Of a stretch of DNA of 64,000 bases, positions 17,125 through 26,629 are shown one piece after another (positions within the stretch are counted from its first letter, which is position 1; each line of letters begins with the position of its first letter). The DNA lies in assembly GCA_015061815.1 (NCBI GenBank), contig SUVW01000012.1:1-64000 (forward strand), in the 5' to 3' direction. Below the pieces are notes generated by a model, which saw nothing but the letters and a program-made list of their open reading frames with translations, was not told where the DNA came from and searched no databases. Both the position numbers and the translations under genes were made by a program. This DNA is from Lentisphaerota bacterium (GTDB lineage Bacteria > Verrucomicrobiota > Lentisphaeria > Victivallales > Victivallaceae).

Positions 17125-19671
17125 ATGGAACTTCAATTGTACAATGTGGCCCCCCGGATACCGGAGGAGTTGGCTTTTCTGGAAAAACTTGCCGGCAACA
17201 TCTGGTGGTGCTGGCATCATAATGCCATTGAATTATTTATGCGCGTCGATCCCAATCTGTGGCGGGAAGTCGGCGGCAATGCCAAGATGTTTTTGCGGAT
17301 GGTTTCCGGGAAAAGATTGGAAGAACTGGCTCATGATGCCGGATTTTTACGTAATGTAAAAGCTGTACAGAGTGAATTCGAGCGTCAGGTGGAAAACCGC
17401 CTGACACCGGATAAACGCAATGTGGCGTACTTCTCTCTGGAATATGGCATACATGAAAGTATTCCGATATTTTCCGGCGGACTTGGCGTCCTTGCCGGAG
17501 ACCACCTGAAAGCGGCAAGCGACATGAATCTGCCGCTGGTCGCGGTCGGTCTGCTCTACCGTCAGGGATACTTCCGGCAGGTGCTTGACCGGACCGGTTT
17601 GCAGACGGAACATTATCCGGTGTCGGAATTGCACGATCTGCCGCTTGAACGCGGGCGCAATGTCAATGGCGAAGAAGTCACTATATCCATGCGGCTGGGT
17701 GACCGGGAACTTTTTGCGGCAGTTTGGGTTTTGTGGGTAGGCAATGTGCCGCTGCTGTTGCTGGATACAGAACTGCCGCAGAATCCGCCGGATCTGCGTG
17801 AGGTCACATGGCGGCTTTACGGCGGTGACAAACGCATGCGGCTGCATCAGGAGCTGTTGCTGGGGATCGGCGGGATCAAGGCTCTGCTGGCGATGGGCTG
17901 CGATCCGGAAGTTTGTCACATGAATGAGGGACACGCCGGATTTCTCTCCCTTGCCCGGTTGGAACATCTGGTGCAGGATTTGAATTATGAGCCGAATGTG
18001 GCTTTGGAAGTGGTCTGGCGTTCCAATATTTTTACCACCCACACTCCGGTGCCGGCCGGCAATGAAGTTTTTGATATCAACCTGGTAAAACCCTACCTTG
18101 CCCCCTTTGCCGCTTCAGCAAAATTCGATTTGGAAAGGGTCATCCGCTGGGGTATCCCCATTACAGACCGGGGACACTCCGGAGAGATGTCGATGACTGT
18201 ATTCGGATTGCGTATGGCGGCAAACTACAGCAACGGAGTCAGCCGTTTGCATGGAGAAGTGGCAAGGGGAATGTGGAAACATCTCTGGCCGGAGCGTTCT
18301 GATGCGGAAATCCCGATTTCCCACATTACCAACGGGGTGCATATTTCATCATGGATATCGGCCCGGCATAACCGGCTTTTTGAACACTATCTGTCGCCGA
18401 AATGGCTCAATAATCCGGATATTGTGCAGCTGGTCGATGATTTATCCAATATTCCGGATGATGAATTATGGACAACTCACGAGTTGTGCCGTCAGAGTCT
18501 GGTGCGTTACGCCCGGCGTCTGGTGCAGCGCAATTTCAGATATATGATCGATGGTTCACTGGGGGTGGATAAGAAACGTCCGGTATTGCAGCCGGATATT
18601 CTGACCATCGGTTTTGCCCGGCGTTTTGCCACCTACAAGCGCGGCACGCTTTTGCTGCGGGATCAGGCCAGACTGCTGGCTCTGCTCAAGGATAAAAGCC
18701 GGCCGGTGCAGTTTATTTTTGCCGGAAAGGCCCACCCGGCAGATAACGGCGGCAAACAGCTTATCCGGCAATTGATCGAATTTGCCCAGAAAGAGAATGT
18801 GCAGGATAAACTGCTTTTTCTGGAAAATTATGACATCGGTATGGCCCGTCATCTGGTTCAGGGCGTGGATGTGTGGCTCAACACACCGCGCCGTCCGCAG
18901 GAGGCCAGCGGTACATCCGGTATGAAAGCGGCGATCAACGGTGTGATCAACTGCAGTATTCTGGATGGATGGTGGGCGGAAGCGTATGACGGCGAAAATG
19001 GTTGGGCGATCGAAGGCAATGATTATTATACTGCCGACGAAGACCGGGATAATTTCGAGAGTCAGCAGCTTTTCAATCTGCTGGAAAATGAGATCATTCC
19101 GTGTTTCTATGAGCGTCAGGGCGGCGATTTGCCCCGCCGCTGGATAGCGAAAATGAAAGCTTCCATCGCCACCGGGCTGGGATTCTTTTCCAGTGCCAGA
19201 ATGGTTGGTGATTACAATCGTAAATTCTACCAGCCGGCTTTGCAGGCATTCCGCTCTCTTACGGCAAACGGAGCTGAAGAAGCCAAAAAACTGGTGGAAG
19301 ATAAAAAGAGTCTGGTGGAAAATTTCGACGGCGGCAAACTCTCTATTCAAAATCCGGTGGTCAACGGTTCTCTGAATAATCTTCATATCGGAGATAAAAT
19401 ATCGGTTTCGGTGGAGGTTAATCTCGGGAATCTGCGTCCGGATCAGGTGGAAGTCGATGCTTACAGCGGCAGTGCCAATGCCCATAATGAGATCGTGGAC
19501 AGTTCATCCACCGCTTTGCAGATGGTGGAAGACCGGGGTAATGGCAACTATCTTTACGCCGGAACAGTGGAGTGTTGTATCGCCGGACGTTTCGGGCTTA
19601 CCGCCCGGATCAAAGCGGCGGGCAAAGCTTGGGATAACAGTGTGCCGGGATTTATGTGCTGGCCGAAATAA
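17125..19671 (+). CDS. glgP: alpha-glucan (glycogen) phosphorylase
   Basis: An 848-aa GT35 phosphorylase of the short, non-mammalian type with an N-terminal DUF3417 region (LAGNIWWCWHHNAIELFMR). The core has the AYFSLEYGIHESIPIFSGGLG glucan-site segment and EASGTSGMKAAING, in which Lys601 should carry pyridoxal phosphate. It releases glucose-1-phosphate from alpha-1,4-glucan. A C-terminal extension of about 100 residues forms a beta domain (about 745-848). agaggaa precedes ATG. Cotranscribed with the CBM48 protein and glycogen synthase. Confidence 0.93.
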   Translation: MELQLYNVAPRIPEELAFLEKLAGNIWWCWHHNAIELFMRVDPNLWREVGGNAKMFLRMVSGKRLEELAHDAGFLRNVKAVQSEFERQVENRLTPDKRNVAYFSLEYGIHESIPIFSGGLGVLAGDHLKAASDMNLPLVAVGLLYRQGYFRQVLDRTGLQTEHYPVSELHDLPLERGRNVNGEEVTISMRLGDRELFAAVWVLWVGNVPLLLLDTELPQNPPDLREVTWRLYGGDKRMRLHQELLLGIGGIKALLAMGCDPEVCHMNEGHAGFLSLARLEHLVQDLNYEPNVALEVVWRSNIFTTHTPVPAGNEVFDINLVKPYLAPFAASAKFDLERVIRWGIPITDRGHSGEMSMTVFGLRMAANYSNGVSRLHGEVARGMWKHLWPERSDAEIPISHITNGVHISSWISARHNRLFEHYLSPKWLNNPDIVQLVDDLSNIPDDELWTTHELCRQSLVRYARRLVQRNFRYMIDGSLGVDKKRPVLQPDILTIGFARRFATYKRGTLLLRDQARLLALLKDKSRPVQFIFAGKAHPADNGGKQLIRQLIEFAQKENVQDKLLFLENYDIGMARHLVQGVDVWLNTPRRPQEASGTSGMKAAINGVINCSILDGWWAEAYDGENGWAIEGNDYYTADEDRDNFESQQLFNLLENEIIPCFYERQGGDLPRRWIAKMKASIATGLGFFSSARMVGDYNRKFYQPALQAFRSLTANGAEEAKKLVEDKKSLVENFDGGKLSIQNPVVNGSLNNLHIGDKISVSVEVNLGNLRPDQVEVDAYSGSANAHNEIVDSSSTALQMVEDRGNGNYLYAGTVECCIAGRFGLTARIKAAGKAWDNSVPGFMCWPK

Positions 19672-19701
19672 TGTGAAAATTTTGATACTCCGGAGCATAA
19701 A

Positions 19702-21222
19702 ATGCGCAGATTAAAAAAATCCAATCCCAGAATATTGATGGTTACCCCGGAAATAACCTCACTTCCTTCCGGAATGAGTGTTATGGGCAGTTACCTCCGG
19801 GCCAAAGCCGGAGGTTTGGCGGATGTTTCCGCCGCACTGGTGGGGGCATTGTACCGTCAGGGCGCGGATGTGCATGTGGCTTTGCCGCACTACCGGCGGA
19901 TGTTTCATGTGGATGTCGGCAACCTTATAAATGACGAATTGCGTGTTTATATGAGCAATTTGCATAACAGCCGCATACATTTGGCCGAGGATCGGATTTT
20001 TTACTATCGGGATTCTGTGTACAGCACTTATGACGGGGATACATTTATGCAGAGTCTGGCTTTTCAGCGGGAGGTGATAAACAATATCATCCCGCAGGTC
20101 AAGCCGGATCTTATCCATTGCAATGACTGGATGACCGGTCTGATCCCGGCAGCGGCGCGGCGGATGGGGATACCGTGTCTGTTTACGGTACATAATATCC
20201 ATACTCAAAAAAGGACGCTTGCCCAGATCGAAGACCGGGGAATCGATGCCGCGCCATTCTGGCAGAATCTCTATTACGATCATCCGCCGTACAATTATGA
20301 GGAGAGCAGAGAGAGCAATCCGGTCGATTTTCTGGCCAGCGGCATTTTTGCCGCGCACTTCATCAATACGGTAAGTCCCTCTTTTCTGACCGAGATAGTT
20401 GACGGACAGCATGATTTTGTGCCGGAAAATATCCGCCGGGAGATTTCCGGAAAGTACCATGCCGGTTGTGCTGTCGGGATTTTGAATTCTCCGGATGTCA
20501 GCAACGATCCGGTTGGCGATGATTTTCTGGAAGTGAAATATGACAGCCGTAATGCTGCAACGGCTAAAAAGATAAATAAGATCGCATTTCAGTCCCGTAC
20601 CGGATTGAAGTGCGACCAGTCCGCACCGCTTTTCTTCTGGCCGCACCGTTTGGACCCGGTGCAGAAAGGATGTCAGTTGCTGGCGGATCTGGCCTATGAG
20701 ATAATCCACCGTTACTGGGACAGCGGGTTGCAGATCGCCATCGTGGCCAACGGTGCATATCAGAAGGTCTTCCGGGAGATCATCGCGCATCATAACTTCT
20801 ATGAAAGGATGATGGTGTGTGACTTTGATGAAGAACTTTCCCATCTCGGTTTTGCCGCTTCGGATTTTATGTTGATGCCTTCGCGGTTTGAGCCGTGCGG
20901 ATTGCCGCAGATGGCATGCCAATATTACGGCAGCTTGCCGGTGGTGCATGATACCGGCGGCTTGCATGACACGGTGGAACATCTTTCTGCAGACGGCAAG
21001 TGCGGCAACGGATTTGTTTTCCGGGATTACGATCACGGCGGCTTGCTTTGGGGAGTGGATGAAGCGATGCGTTTTTACCGTCAGAATGAGGAGTGGAAAA
21101 ACCCGGTGATCAGCCGGGTGATGGATGAAGCCGGAGCAAGATTCAATCTGGAAGTTACGGCCCAGGCTTACATTGATATTTACGAATCGATGCTCTCCCG
21201 GCCGCTGGTGGTGCAGAATTAA
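19702..21222 (+). CDS. glgA: glycogen/starch synthase (GT5)
   Basis: A 506-aa GT5-type synthase. It has KAGGLADVSAALVGAL (equivalent of the KTGGLADV nucleotide-sugar loop), HCNDWMTGLIP and FTVHNIHTQ in the N-terminal domain, and the C-terminal SRFEPCGLPQMACQYYGSLP with the conserved glutamate. It transfers glucose from a nucleotide sugar to glycogen. The usual 'SRL..QKG' appears as PHRLDPVQKGCQL. ccggag precedes ATG. No glgC is visible in the window, so the donor-forming enzyme lies elsewhere. Confidence 0.92.
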   Translation: MRRLKKSNPRILMVTPEITSLPSGMSVMGSYLRAKAGGLADVSAALVGALYRQGADVHVALPHYRRMFHVDVGNLINDELRVYMSNLHNSRIHLAEDRIFYYRDSVYSTYDGDTFMQSLAFQREVINNIIPQVKPDLIHCNDWMTGLIPAAARRMGIPCLFTVHNIHTQKRTLAQIEDRGIDAAPFWQNLYYDHPPYNYEESRESNPVDFLASGIFAAHFINTVSPSFLTEIVDGQHDFVPENIRREISGKYHAGCAVGILNSPDVSNDPVGDDFLEVKYDSRNAATAKKINKIAFQSRTGLKCDQSAPLFFWPHRLDPVQKGCQLLADLAYEIIHRYWDSGLQIAIVANGAYQKVFREIIAHHNFYERMMVCDFDEELSHLGFAASDFMLMPSRFEPCGLPQMACQYYGSLPVVHDTGGLHDTVEHLSADGKCGNGFVFRDYDHGGLLWGVDEAMRFYRQNEEWKNPVISRVMDEAGARFNLEVTAQAYIDIYESMLSRPLVVQN

Positions 21223-21382
21223 TAAAAAGATTATCCCCGGATTTTATGAAATTTTCATTCTGCAGCTGTCGGTCGCAATGACGTGCATGATTGCAGAAAT
21301 ATCCGCTGATTTGCCGGGAGATCGCCCGCAATGCGCCGCCGGTATGAATGCATTACAACAAATGGAACAAAAACAATAAAAA

Positions 21383-23389
21383 ATGAAGTTTCAAGCACGG
21401 AAAAATATTCCGGAACCGTTGCTTTCCGACAGTTTGCTTGCCGGTTTCGCCGGGGAGTTGTCCCGGCGCGAAGCCGCTGCCGCAGCAGCGGCCGGACGGT
21501 TGACCGGGAATGCCGGTACGCTGGCCGGAGCAATGACCGATTTTGAATTTTTCGGTTTGCACCGGTCGTCTGACCAATGGATTTTCCGTGAATATGCGCC
21601 ACATGCCCGGCAATTGATATTAGCCGGTGACTTTTCCGATTGGCAGCTTGATGAGAAATTTTCCCTGAAAAATTGCGGAAATGGCATTTGGGAAGGAATA
21701 TTTCCGGCGGATACATTTTCACACCTGATGCATTACAAACTCTTTTTGCGTTCTTCCGGCGGTGATGGATGGCGTATCCCGTCGTATGCTGATTATGTGG
21801 TGCAGGATGAAGAAAGCAAGCTTTTTTCCGCTGTTGTCTGGGAGCCGGCTGAACCGTATGTTTTTCAATGGGATGCTCCGGCGCGATGCGCACCATTGAT
21901 CTATGAAAGCCATATCGGTATGGCGCAGGAAAGTATGGAAGTCGGTTCTTACCGCCAATTCGCCGGGAATATTTTACCGGAAATCGCCCGCAAAGGGTAC
22001 AATACAGTGCAGTTGATGGGGATCATGGAACATCCCTATTACGGCAGTTTCGGGTATCATGTTTCCAATTTTTTTGCGGTATCCAGCCGTTTCGGTACAC
22101 CGGATGATTTTAAATATCTGGTGGATGAAGCGCACCGGCTGGGGTTGCGGGTGATCATCGACCTCATCCACTCCCATGCTGTGAAAAATGTCGCTGAAGG
22201 TCTGGCGGAAATAGACGGAGAGAGGACGACTTATTTTCATGCCGGTCCCGGTGGAGAGCATCCGGCGTGGGATTCTCTGTGTTTTGATTACGGCAAGGAA
22301 CATGTTTTGCGTTTTCTGCTTTCCAATTGCCGTTATTTTCTGGAAAAATATCATATCGACGGTTACCGTTTTGACGGAGTGACCAGCATGTTGTATTCGC
22401 ATCACGGTTTGAATCACTGCTTTGTCAATTATAATGATTATTTTGATTGCAGTGTGGATTCGGATGCGTTGGTTTATCTGACACTGGCCAACCGGGTGAT
22501 CCATGAATTTTCACCGGAAGCGGTAACCATCGCAGAAGATGTTTCAGGCATGCCGGGGTTGGCTTCGACCGGGGGGATCGGATTTGATTACCGTCTGGCT
22601 ATGGGGGTCACGGATATGTGGTTCAAGTTGCTGGATATTCCGGACGGGCAGTGGGATATGTTTCAATTGTACGGAGAGTTGATCAACCGCCGGCAGGATG
22701 AGAGAAGTATAAGCTATGTCGAGTGTCACGATCAGGCCATTGTGGGGGGGCAGAGCGCGTTTTTCCGCATGACTCAAGCAGAAATATATTACAATATGCA
22801 CAAAAATTCCGGCAATGCGGCGATCGGACGGGCAGTGGCATTGCATAAAATGATGCGTCTGGCAACAGCTGCGGCTGCCGGACACGGTTATTTGAATTTT
22901 ATGGGTAATGAGTTCGGTCATCCGGAGTGGATCGATCTGCCGCGCGAAGGGAATAATTGGAGTATGGAACATGCCCGGCGGCAGTGGAGTTTGGAAAAGG
23001 ATGAAAATTTACGTTTCGGGGAATTGTCTGCCTTTGACCGGGATTTGTTGAATTTGGTCGGCGGCAGAAAGTTTTACGATGCCGTCGTACAGACTGTCAG
23101 AATCGATAATTCCGCAAAGGTCATTGCTTTTGAACGGGGTGGATACTGGTTCTTTTTCAACTTTCATCCGGAAAAATCTTATACAGATTACGAAGTGGAA
23201 GTTTTGCGCGGCAGTTATGGTACTGTTTTAGACAGCGACAGCATGGAATACGGCGGATTTGCCCGGCGGCACTCCGGACAGAGATATTTTTCAATGGAAC
23301 GCTCCAGCGGTGAGGTCATAAGCCTTTATCTGCCATGCCGGACTGCGTTGGTGCTGAAACGCGAACACATCGTTGATGCTGCAGAGTGA
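21383..23389 (+). CDS. glgB: 1,4-alpha-glucan branching enzyme, eukaryote-like (GH13_8) type
   Basis: A 668-aa enzyme that introduces alpha-1,6 branches. An N-terminal CBM48 domain (about 60-150, REYAPHARQLILAGDFSDWQ) is followed by a GH13 barrel with Asp331 in YRFDGV (nucleophile), Glu385 in TIAEDVSGMPGL (acid/base) and ECHDQA. Long stretches (GYLNFMGNEFGHPEWIDLPR, IAFERGGYWFFFNFHP) resemble human GBE1 and plant branching enzymes rather than the E. coli type. The Shine-Dalgarno is poor. The 160 bases after glgA contain only a 33-codon open frame (21278-21379) with no ribosome site, which I do not call. Confidence 0.92.
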   Translation: MKFQARKNIPEPLLSDSLLAGFAGELSRREAAAAAAAGRLTGNAGTLAGAMTDFEFFGLHRSSDQWIFREYAPHARQLILAGDFSDWQLDEKFSLKNCGNGIWEGIFPADTFSHLMHYKLFLRSSGGDGWRIPSYADYVVQDEESKLFSAVVWEPAEPYVFQWDAPARCAPLIYESHIGMAQESMEVGSYRQFAGNILPEIARKGYNTVQLMGIMEHPYYGSFGYHVSNFFAVSSRFGTPDDFKYLVDEAHRLGLRVIIDLIHSHAVKNVAEGLAEIDGERTTYFHAGPGGEHPAWDSLCFDYGKEHVLRFLLSNCRYFLEKYHIDGYRFDGVTSMLYSHHGLNHCFVNYNDYFDCSVDSDALVYLTLANRVIHEFSPEAVTIAEDVSGMPGLASTGGIGFDYRLAMGVTDMWFKLLDIPDGQWDMFQLYGELINRRQDERSISYVECHDQAIVGGQSAFFRMTQAEIYYNMHKNSGNAAIGRAVALHKMMRLATAAAAGHGYLNFMGNEFGHPEWIDLPREGNNWSMEHARRQWSLEKDENLRFGELSAFDRDLLNLVGGRKFYDAVVQTVRIDNSAKVIAFERGGYWFFFNFHPEKSYTDYEVEVLRGSYGTVLDSDSMEYGGFARRHSGQRYFSMERSSGEVISLYLPCRTALVLKREHIVDAAE

Positions 23390-23392
23390 CGA

Positions 23393-23416
23393 TCGCTGCC
23401 GGGCAACGACTTTTTT
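23393..23416 (+). terminator. probable terminator of the glycogen operon
   Basis: tcg (23393-23395) pairs with cga (23407-23409), and after one C-A mismatch tgc (97-99) pairs with gca (403-405), with a 3-base loop. The hairpin is followed by six T at 23411-23416. It is imperfect but well placed between glgB and the next promoter. Confidence 0.5.
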
Positions 23417-23428
23417 GACAGAGCAAAC

Positions 23429-23457
23429 TTGCAATTTCACCGGATAATCGATATATT
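23429..23457 (+). promoter_or_regulatory. promoter of the exonuclease-priA operon
   Basis: TTGCAA (23429-23434), 17 bases, TATATT (23452-23457), about 35 bases before the start of the exonuclease gene. Confidence 0.7.
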
Positions 23458-23499
23458 ATGTTTACAGCATTATTTACAAAAGACTGAAGGAATTTTATT

Positions 23500-24288
23500 A
23501 TGTTGGAAAATTTGCATTTGACCCGTCCGCTGGCGGTTTTTGATATAGAAAGTACCGGTGTCGTGCCGCAGCGCGACCGGATCGTGGAGATCGCTGTAAT
23601 GAAAATCATGCCGGATGGCAGCCGCCGGACAACGGTACGCCGCTTGAATCCGGGAATGCCGATACCCCCGGGAGCAACTGCTATTCACGGGATCAGCGAT
23701 GCCGATGTGGCCGACTGTCCTCATTTTGCCGATATCGCGGATAAATTGCTGGCTTATCTGGATGGATGTGATCTGGCCGGATATAATATTCAGGGATTTG
23801 ATGTGCCGCTGTTGGAAAATGAATTCAAACGTGTCGGGTTGGATTTGGAAACATCAAAACGCAAAATCGTTGATGCGTACAATATCTTTTGCAAACTTTA
23901 TCCGCGTACATTGACTGCCGCGTATAAGTTTTTTTGCGGGAAAGATTTGGAAGGAGCTCACGGCGCAGCAGCCGACACGGAGGCAACTTTTGAAGTACTG
24001 CTCGGAGAATTGACCCGGCATCCGGAACTGCCCCGGGAGGTGGCGGAGTTGGCGGATTATTCGGATATGACCGATCCGGATGCTGTAGACCGGGGACGGC
24101 GGTTCAAGTGGAACGGGGATGAAGTTATGGTCAATTTCGGGAAATATGCCGGTCGTACATTGCGGGATATCGCCGAAAATGAACCGGGATTTCTCCGTTG
24201 GATAATAAAAAGCGATTTCCCGGATGATGTGCGTTCTATCGCAGAAAAAGCACTGGTCGGGATTTTCCCGGAGCGCAAACAGGAATGA
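23500..24288 (+). CDS. DnaQ-like 3'-5' exonuclease with C-terminal DUF3820 domain
   Basis: A 262-aa protein. Residues about 5-170 form a DEDDh exonuclease: AVFDIEST (Exo I Asp and Glu), AGYNIQGFDVPLLENEF (Exo II) and HGAAADTEATFEVL (Exo III with His and Asp). Residues about 205-255 match DUF3820 (VNFGKYAGRTLRDIAENEP and WIIKSDFPDD). It is probably a nuclease in repair or RNA/DNA turnover, not the replicative epsilon subunit, since pol III partners are not adjacent. aagga lies before ATG. The next gene overlaps by 4 bases. Confidence 0.85.
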   Translation: MLENLHLTRPLAVFDIESTGVVPQRDRIVEIAVMKIMPDGSRRTTVRRLNPGMPIPPGATAIHGISDADVADCPHFADIADKLLAYLDGCDLAGYNIQGFDVPLLENEFKRVGLDLETSKRKIVDAYNIFCKLYPRTLTAAYKFFCGKDLEGAHGAAADTEATFEVLLGELTRHPELPREVAELADYSDMTDPDAVDRGRRFKWNGDEVMVNFGKYAGRTLRDIAENEPGFLRWIIKSDFPDDVRSIAEKALVGIFPERKQE

Positions 24289-25127
24289 TGGTCGCTCCTG
24301 GCATGATCAAATTGGCAGCAATGCTGGATGACCGGGATGAAGATGTCGCATTGAATGTCTTGGCCCGGATGCTGGCTTGTGAAGATGAATTGGGAGAGCT
24401 GCCGGGAATATTGCAGGAGAGTTCCGACCCGTTGGTGCGCCGGCGGGCGCATATGCTGCAGAATGCATTGAATATGCGACGCAAACGGCGGGAACTTCAC
24501 CGGTTGCTGGATATGCCGTTGAGTTGTCGGAAGGATATTTTTGAGATATTGACGGCACTGCATTTGCTCTGGTTCGATAAAGATCAGGAAGAGGATATCC
24601 GCCGGGAAACCGGAGTTTTTCTGAAAACAGCATCGACTTTTCCGCTTGCGGATTTGAGTGACGGTGAGATGTTTATGCGCCGATGCTGTTTTTTACCGGA
24701 AAATGAAACAACGATCCGGCCGGAAAGTTATTGTATCGGTACTGTGTTGAGTCAGCGTTGCGGAGCATCATCGATCCTGATGGCGATGCTGTTTGGGGTG
24801 CTGGAGAATGAATGTTGTCAGCTGGTCAGAGTGCTGGGGCAGTTCGGAATAGCGGATGATCGCGGAAATATTCTGTTGGGCAACGGTAATTGGCGGATGA
24901 TGAAATATTCCGGTCCGGATATGGAAAAGTGGAGCATTCAGATGATGGTAAGATACATTTGTATGACTCTGCACTCCTGCGCGGTAAACAGTGACAGTTA
25001 CCGTTACGTAATGAGTATAACGCAGGCTTTGACGGGGGATGAGAGCGAACATGTGTTTGATGCTTTCCCGTATCCGTTTTGTTCCAATCCGGATGAATTG
25101 AGTGATAATATCAACAAAAATGTATAA
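24285..25127 (+). CDS. SirB1/transglutaminase-like protein with N-terminal helical repeats
   Basis: A 280-aa protein that I assign only tentatively. Residues 1-70 read like two HEAT-type helix pairs (AAMLDDRDEDVALNVLARML, LQESSDPLVRRRAHMLQ). The C-terminal half has LSQRCGASSILMAMLFGVLE, resembling the SirB1/transglutaminase-like segment where such proteins carry a Cys-containing helix. Catalytic residues are not obvious, so it may be inactive. The start overlaps the exonuclease stop (ATGATGG); ATG 24303 is an alternative. It lies inside the operon with nadC and ruvA. Confidence 0.55.
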   Translation: MMVAPGMIKLAAMLDDRDEDVALNVLARMLACEDELGELPGILQESSDPLVRRRAHMLQNALNMRRKRRELHRLLDMPLSCRKDIFEILTALHLLWFDKDQEEDIRRETGVFLKTASTFPLADLSDGEMFMRRCCFLPENETTIRPESYCIGTVLSQRCGASSILMAMLFGVLENECCQLVRVLGQFGIADDRGNILLGNGNWRMMKYSGPDMEKWSIQMMVRYICMTLHSCAVNSDSYRYVMSITQALTGDESEHVFDAFPYPFCSNPDELSDNINKNV

Positions 25128-25143
25128 AATGGAGATAGTTGAA

Positions 25144-26019
25144 ATGAAAAATATTCCGGCAATCGACTGGGAAAGAGTGGATGTTTTGATTGATTTGGCT
25201 CTGGATGAAGATTTGGGCGATCGCGGTGATACGACGACTCTTGCCTGTGTGCCGGAGCAGGCGTGTTCCCGGGCAATACTGCTGTGCAAGGAAGATGAAA
25301 TGGTGCTGGCCGGTATCGGTGTGGCGGAGAGAGTCTTCAAAAAAATTGATCCGTCATTGAAGTTTGTCCCGCTGAAAAAAGATGGGGATTTGTGCCGCAG
25401 AGGGGATAAAATCGCTGAAATCAGCGGTTCGGCCAGAGCAATTCTGACCGGAGAAAGAACTGCTCTGAATTTTATTCAGCGGCTCTGCGGGGTGGCAACG
25501 ATGTCCTGTATCTATGCCAGAGAATTATCAGATTCGTCCTGTGTGGTGCTGGATACGCGTAAAACCACTCCGGGGTACCGCAATCTGGAAAAATACGCGG
25601 TCGCACTCGGCGGTGCCGGAAATCACCGGATCGGATTATTTGACCGGATCATGATAAAGGACAATCACCGGGAATTGGCGGCTTTGGAAGGCGACGGAGC
25701 TATCGCCCGGGCTGTCAGCCGGGCGCGGGCGGCATATCCGGATCTGGAAATAGAGGTGGAAGCTGACACGTTGGAAGAAGTCGCGCAGGCGGCAGAGTGC
25801 GGTGTTGAACATATCATGCTGGATAATATGTCTGATGACGAGATGAAAAAGGCGGTGGCCATAACCGCCGGACGGGCGAAGCTGGAGGCTTCCGGCGGCA
25901 TTACGCTTGAGCGTCTGGCTTCCATCGGACGGATCGGTGTTGATTTTGTATCTTCCGGGGCATTGACCCATTCGGTACGTTCGATGGATATTTCTCTGGA
26001 TATCGAGGTGATGCAATGA
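25144..26019 (+). CDS. nadC: nicotinate-nucleotide pyrophosphorylase (carboxylating)
   Basis: A 291-aa quinolinate phosphoribosyltransferase of de novo NAD synthesis. Visible motifs: DLALDEDLGDRGDTTT, TGERTALNFIQRLCGVAT, the DTRKTTPGYRNLEKYAV active-site segment, HRIGLFDRIMIKDNH and the late SSGALTHSV phosphate loop. ATG 25144 is preferred because ggag sits 9 bases upstream; an in-frame ATG at 25102 would overlap the previous gene. The stop overlaps ruvA by 4 bases. No nadA or nadB is visible. Confidence 0.94.
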   Translation: MKNIPAIDWERVDVLIDLALDEDLGDRGDTTTLACVPEQACSRAILLCKEDEMVLAGIGVAERVFKKIDPSLKFVPLKKDGDLCRRGDKIAEISGSARAILTGERTALNFIQRLCGVATMSCIYARELSDSSCVVLDTRKTTPGYRNLEKYAVALGGAGNHRIGLFDRIMIKDNHRELAALEGDGAIARAVSRARAAYPDLEIEVEADTLEEVAQAAECGVEHIMLDNMSDDEMKKAVAITAGRAKLEASGGITLERLASIGRIGVDFVSSGALTHSVRSMDISLDIEVMQ

Positions 26020-26606
26020 TCGGTTCGCTTTCCGGAAAGCTGTTGGAAAAAGACTTCACCAATTGCCTGCTGGATGTTAATGGTGTCGGTTATGAAGTAT
26101 TGATCCCTTTGTCGACATTTGACCGGCTGCCGCTGGAAGATGCGAAGGTGACACTTTTTATTCATACGCAGGTGCGGGAAGATGCGATAACTCTTTTCGG
26201 TTTTGCCTCAAAAGAGGAGAAAAAACTCTTTCAGCAGTTGATAAATGTTTCCGGAGTGGGGGGCAAGCTGGCATTGAATGTGTTGAGTGCGATGCCGGCG
26301 GCGAATTTTTGCGCAGCGGTAGCTTCGGGTGATGTAAAATCACTCTCCCGGATAAACGGGGTGGGAAAACGGACTGCGGAAAGATTGATAGTTGAGTTGA
26401 AAGATAAACTTACCGGCTTGGACCCGGCAGCGGCGACTCCGGCTTCCGGCAGTGCCGGAGCAGATGCGGCGGCAGCTCTGGAACAGCTCGGCTTCCGGAA
26501 AGATGCGGTCAATAAAACCGTTAATGCTCTGCTGGCAGAATTGCCGGAAGCGGAAAAAAGTACTGAAAATCTGATCCGGGCTGCCTTGTTGAGATTGAAT
26601 TTTTGA
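26016..26606 (+). CDS. ruvA: Holliday junction DNA helicase subunit RuvA
   Basis: A 196-aa protein of normal RuvA length. It has an OB-fold N-terminus (MIGSLSGKLLEKD, VLIPLSTFDRLP), the two helix-hairpin-helix motifs (LINVSGVGGKLALNVLSA and LSRINGVGKRTAERLIVELKDKL) and the C-terminal domain III that contacts RuvB. It binds four-way junctions. The start overlaps the nadC stop (ATGA). ruvB and ruvC are not in the window. Confidence 0.95.
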   Translation: MIGSLSGKLLEKDFTNCLLDVNGVGYEVLIPLSTFDRLPLEDAKVTLFIHTQVREDAITLFGFASKEEKKLFQQLINVSGVGGKLALNVLSAMPAANFCAAVASGDVKSLSRINGVGKRTAERLIVELKDKLTGLDPAAATPASGSAGADAAAALEQLGFRKDAVNKTVNALLAELPEAEKSTENLIRAALLRLNF

Positions 26607-26629
26607 CGGAAACAGAGAGAGTTTGCAGC

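Noticed and set aside
21278-21379. 33-codon open frame between glgA and glgB
   Set aside because: No ribosome binding site and no recognisable features; it could at most be a leader peptide coupled to glgB.
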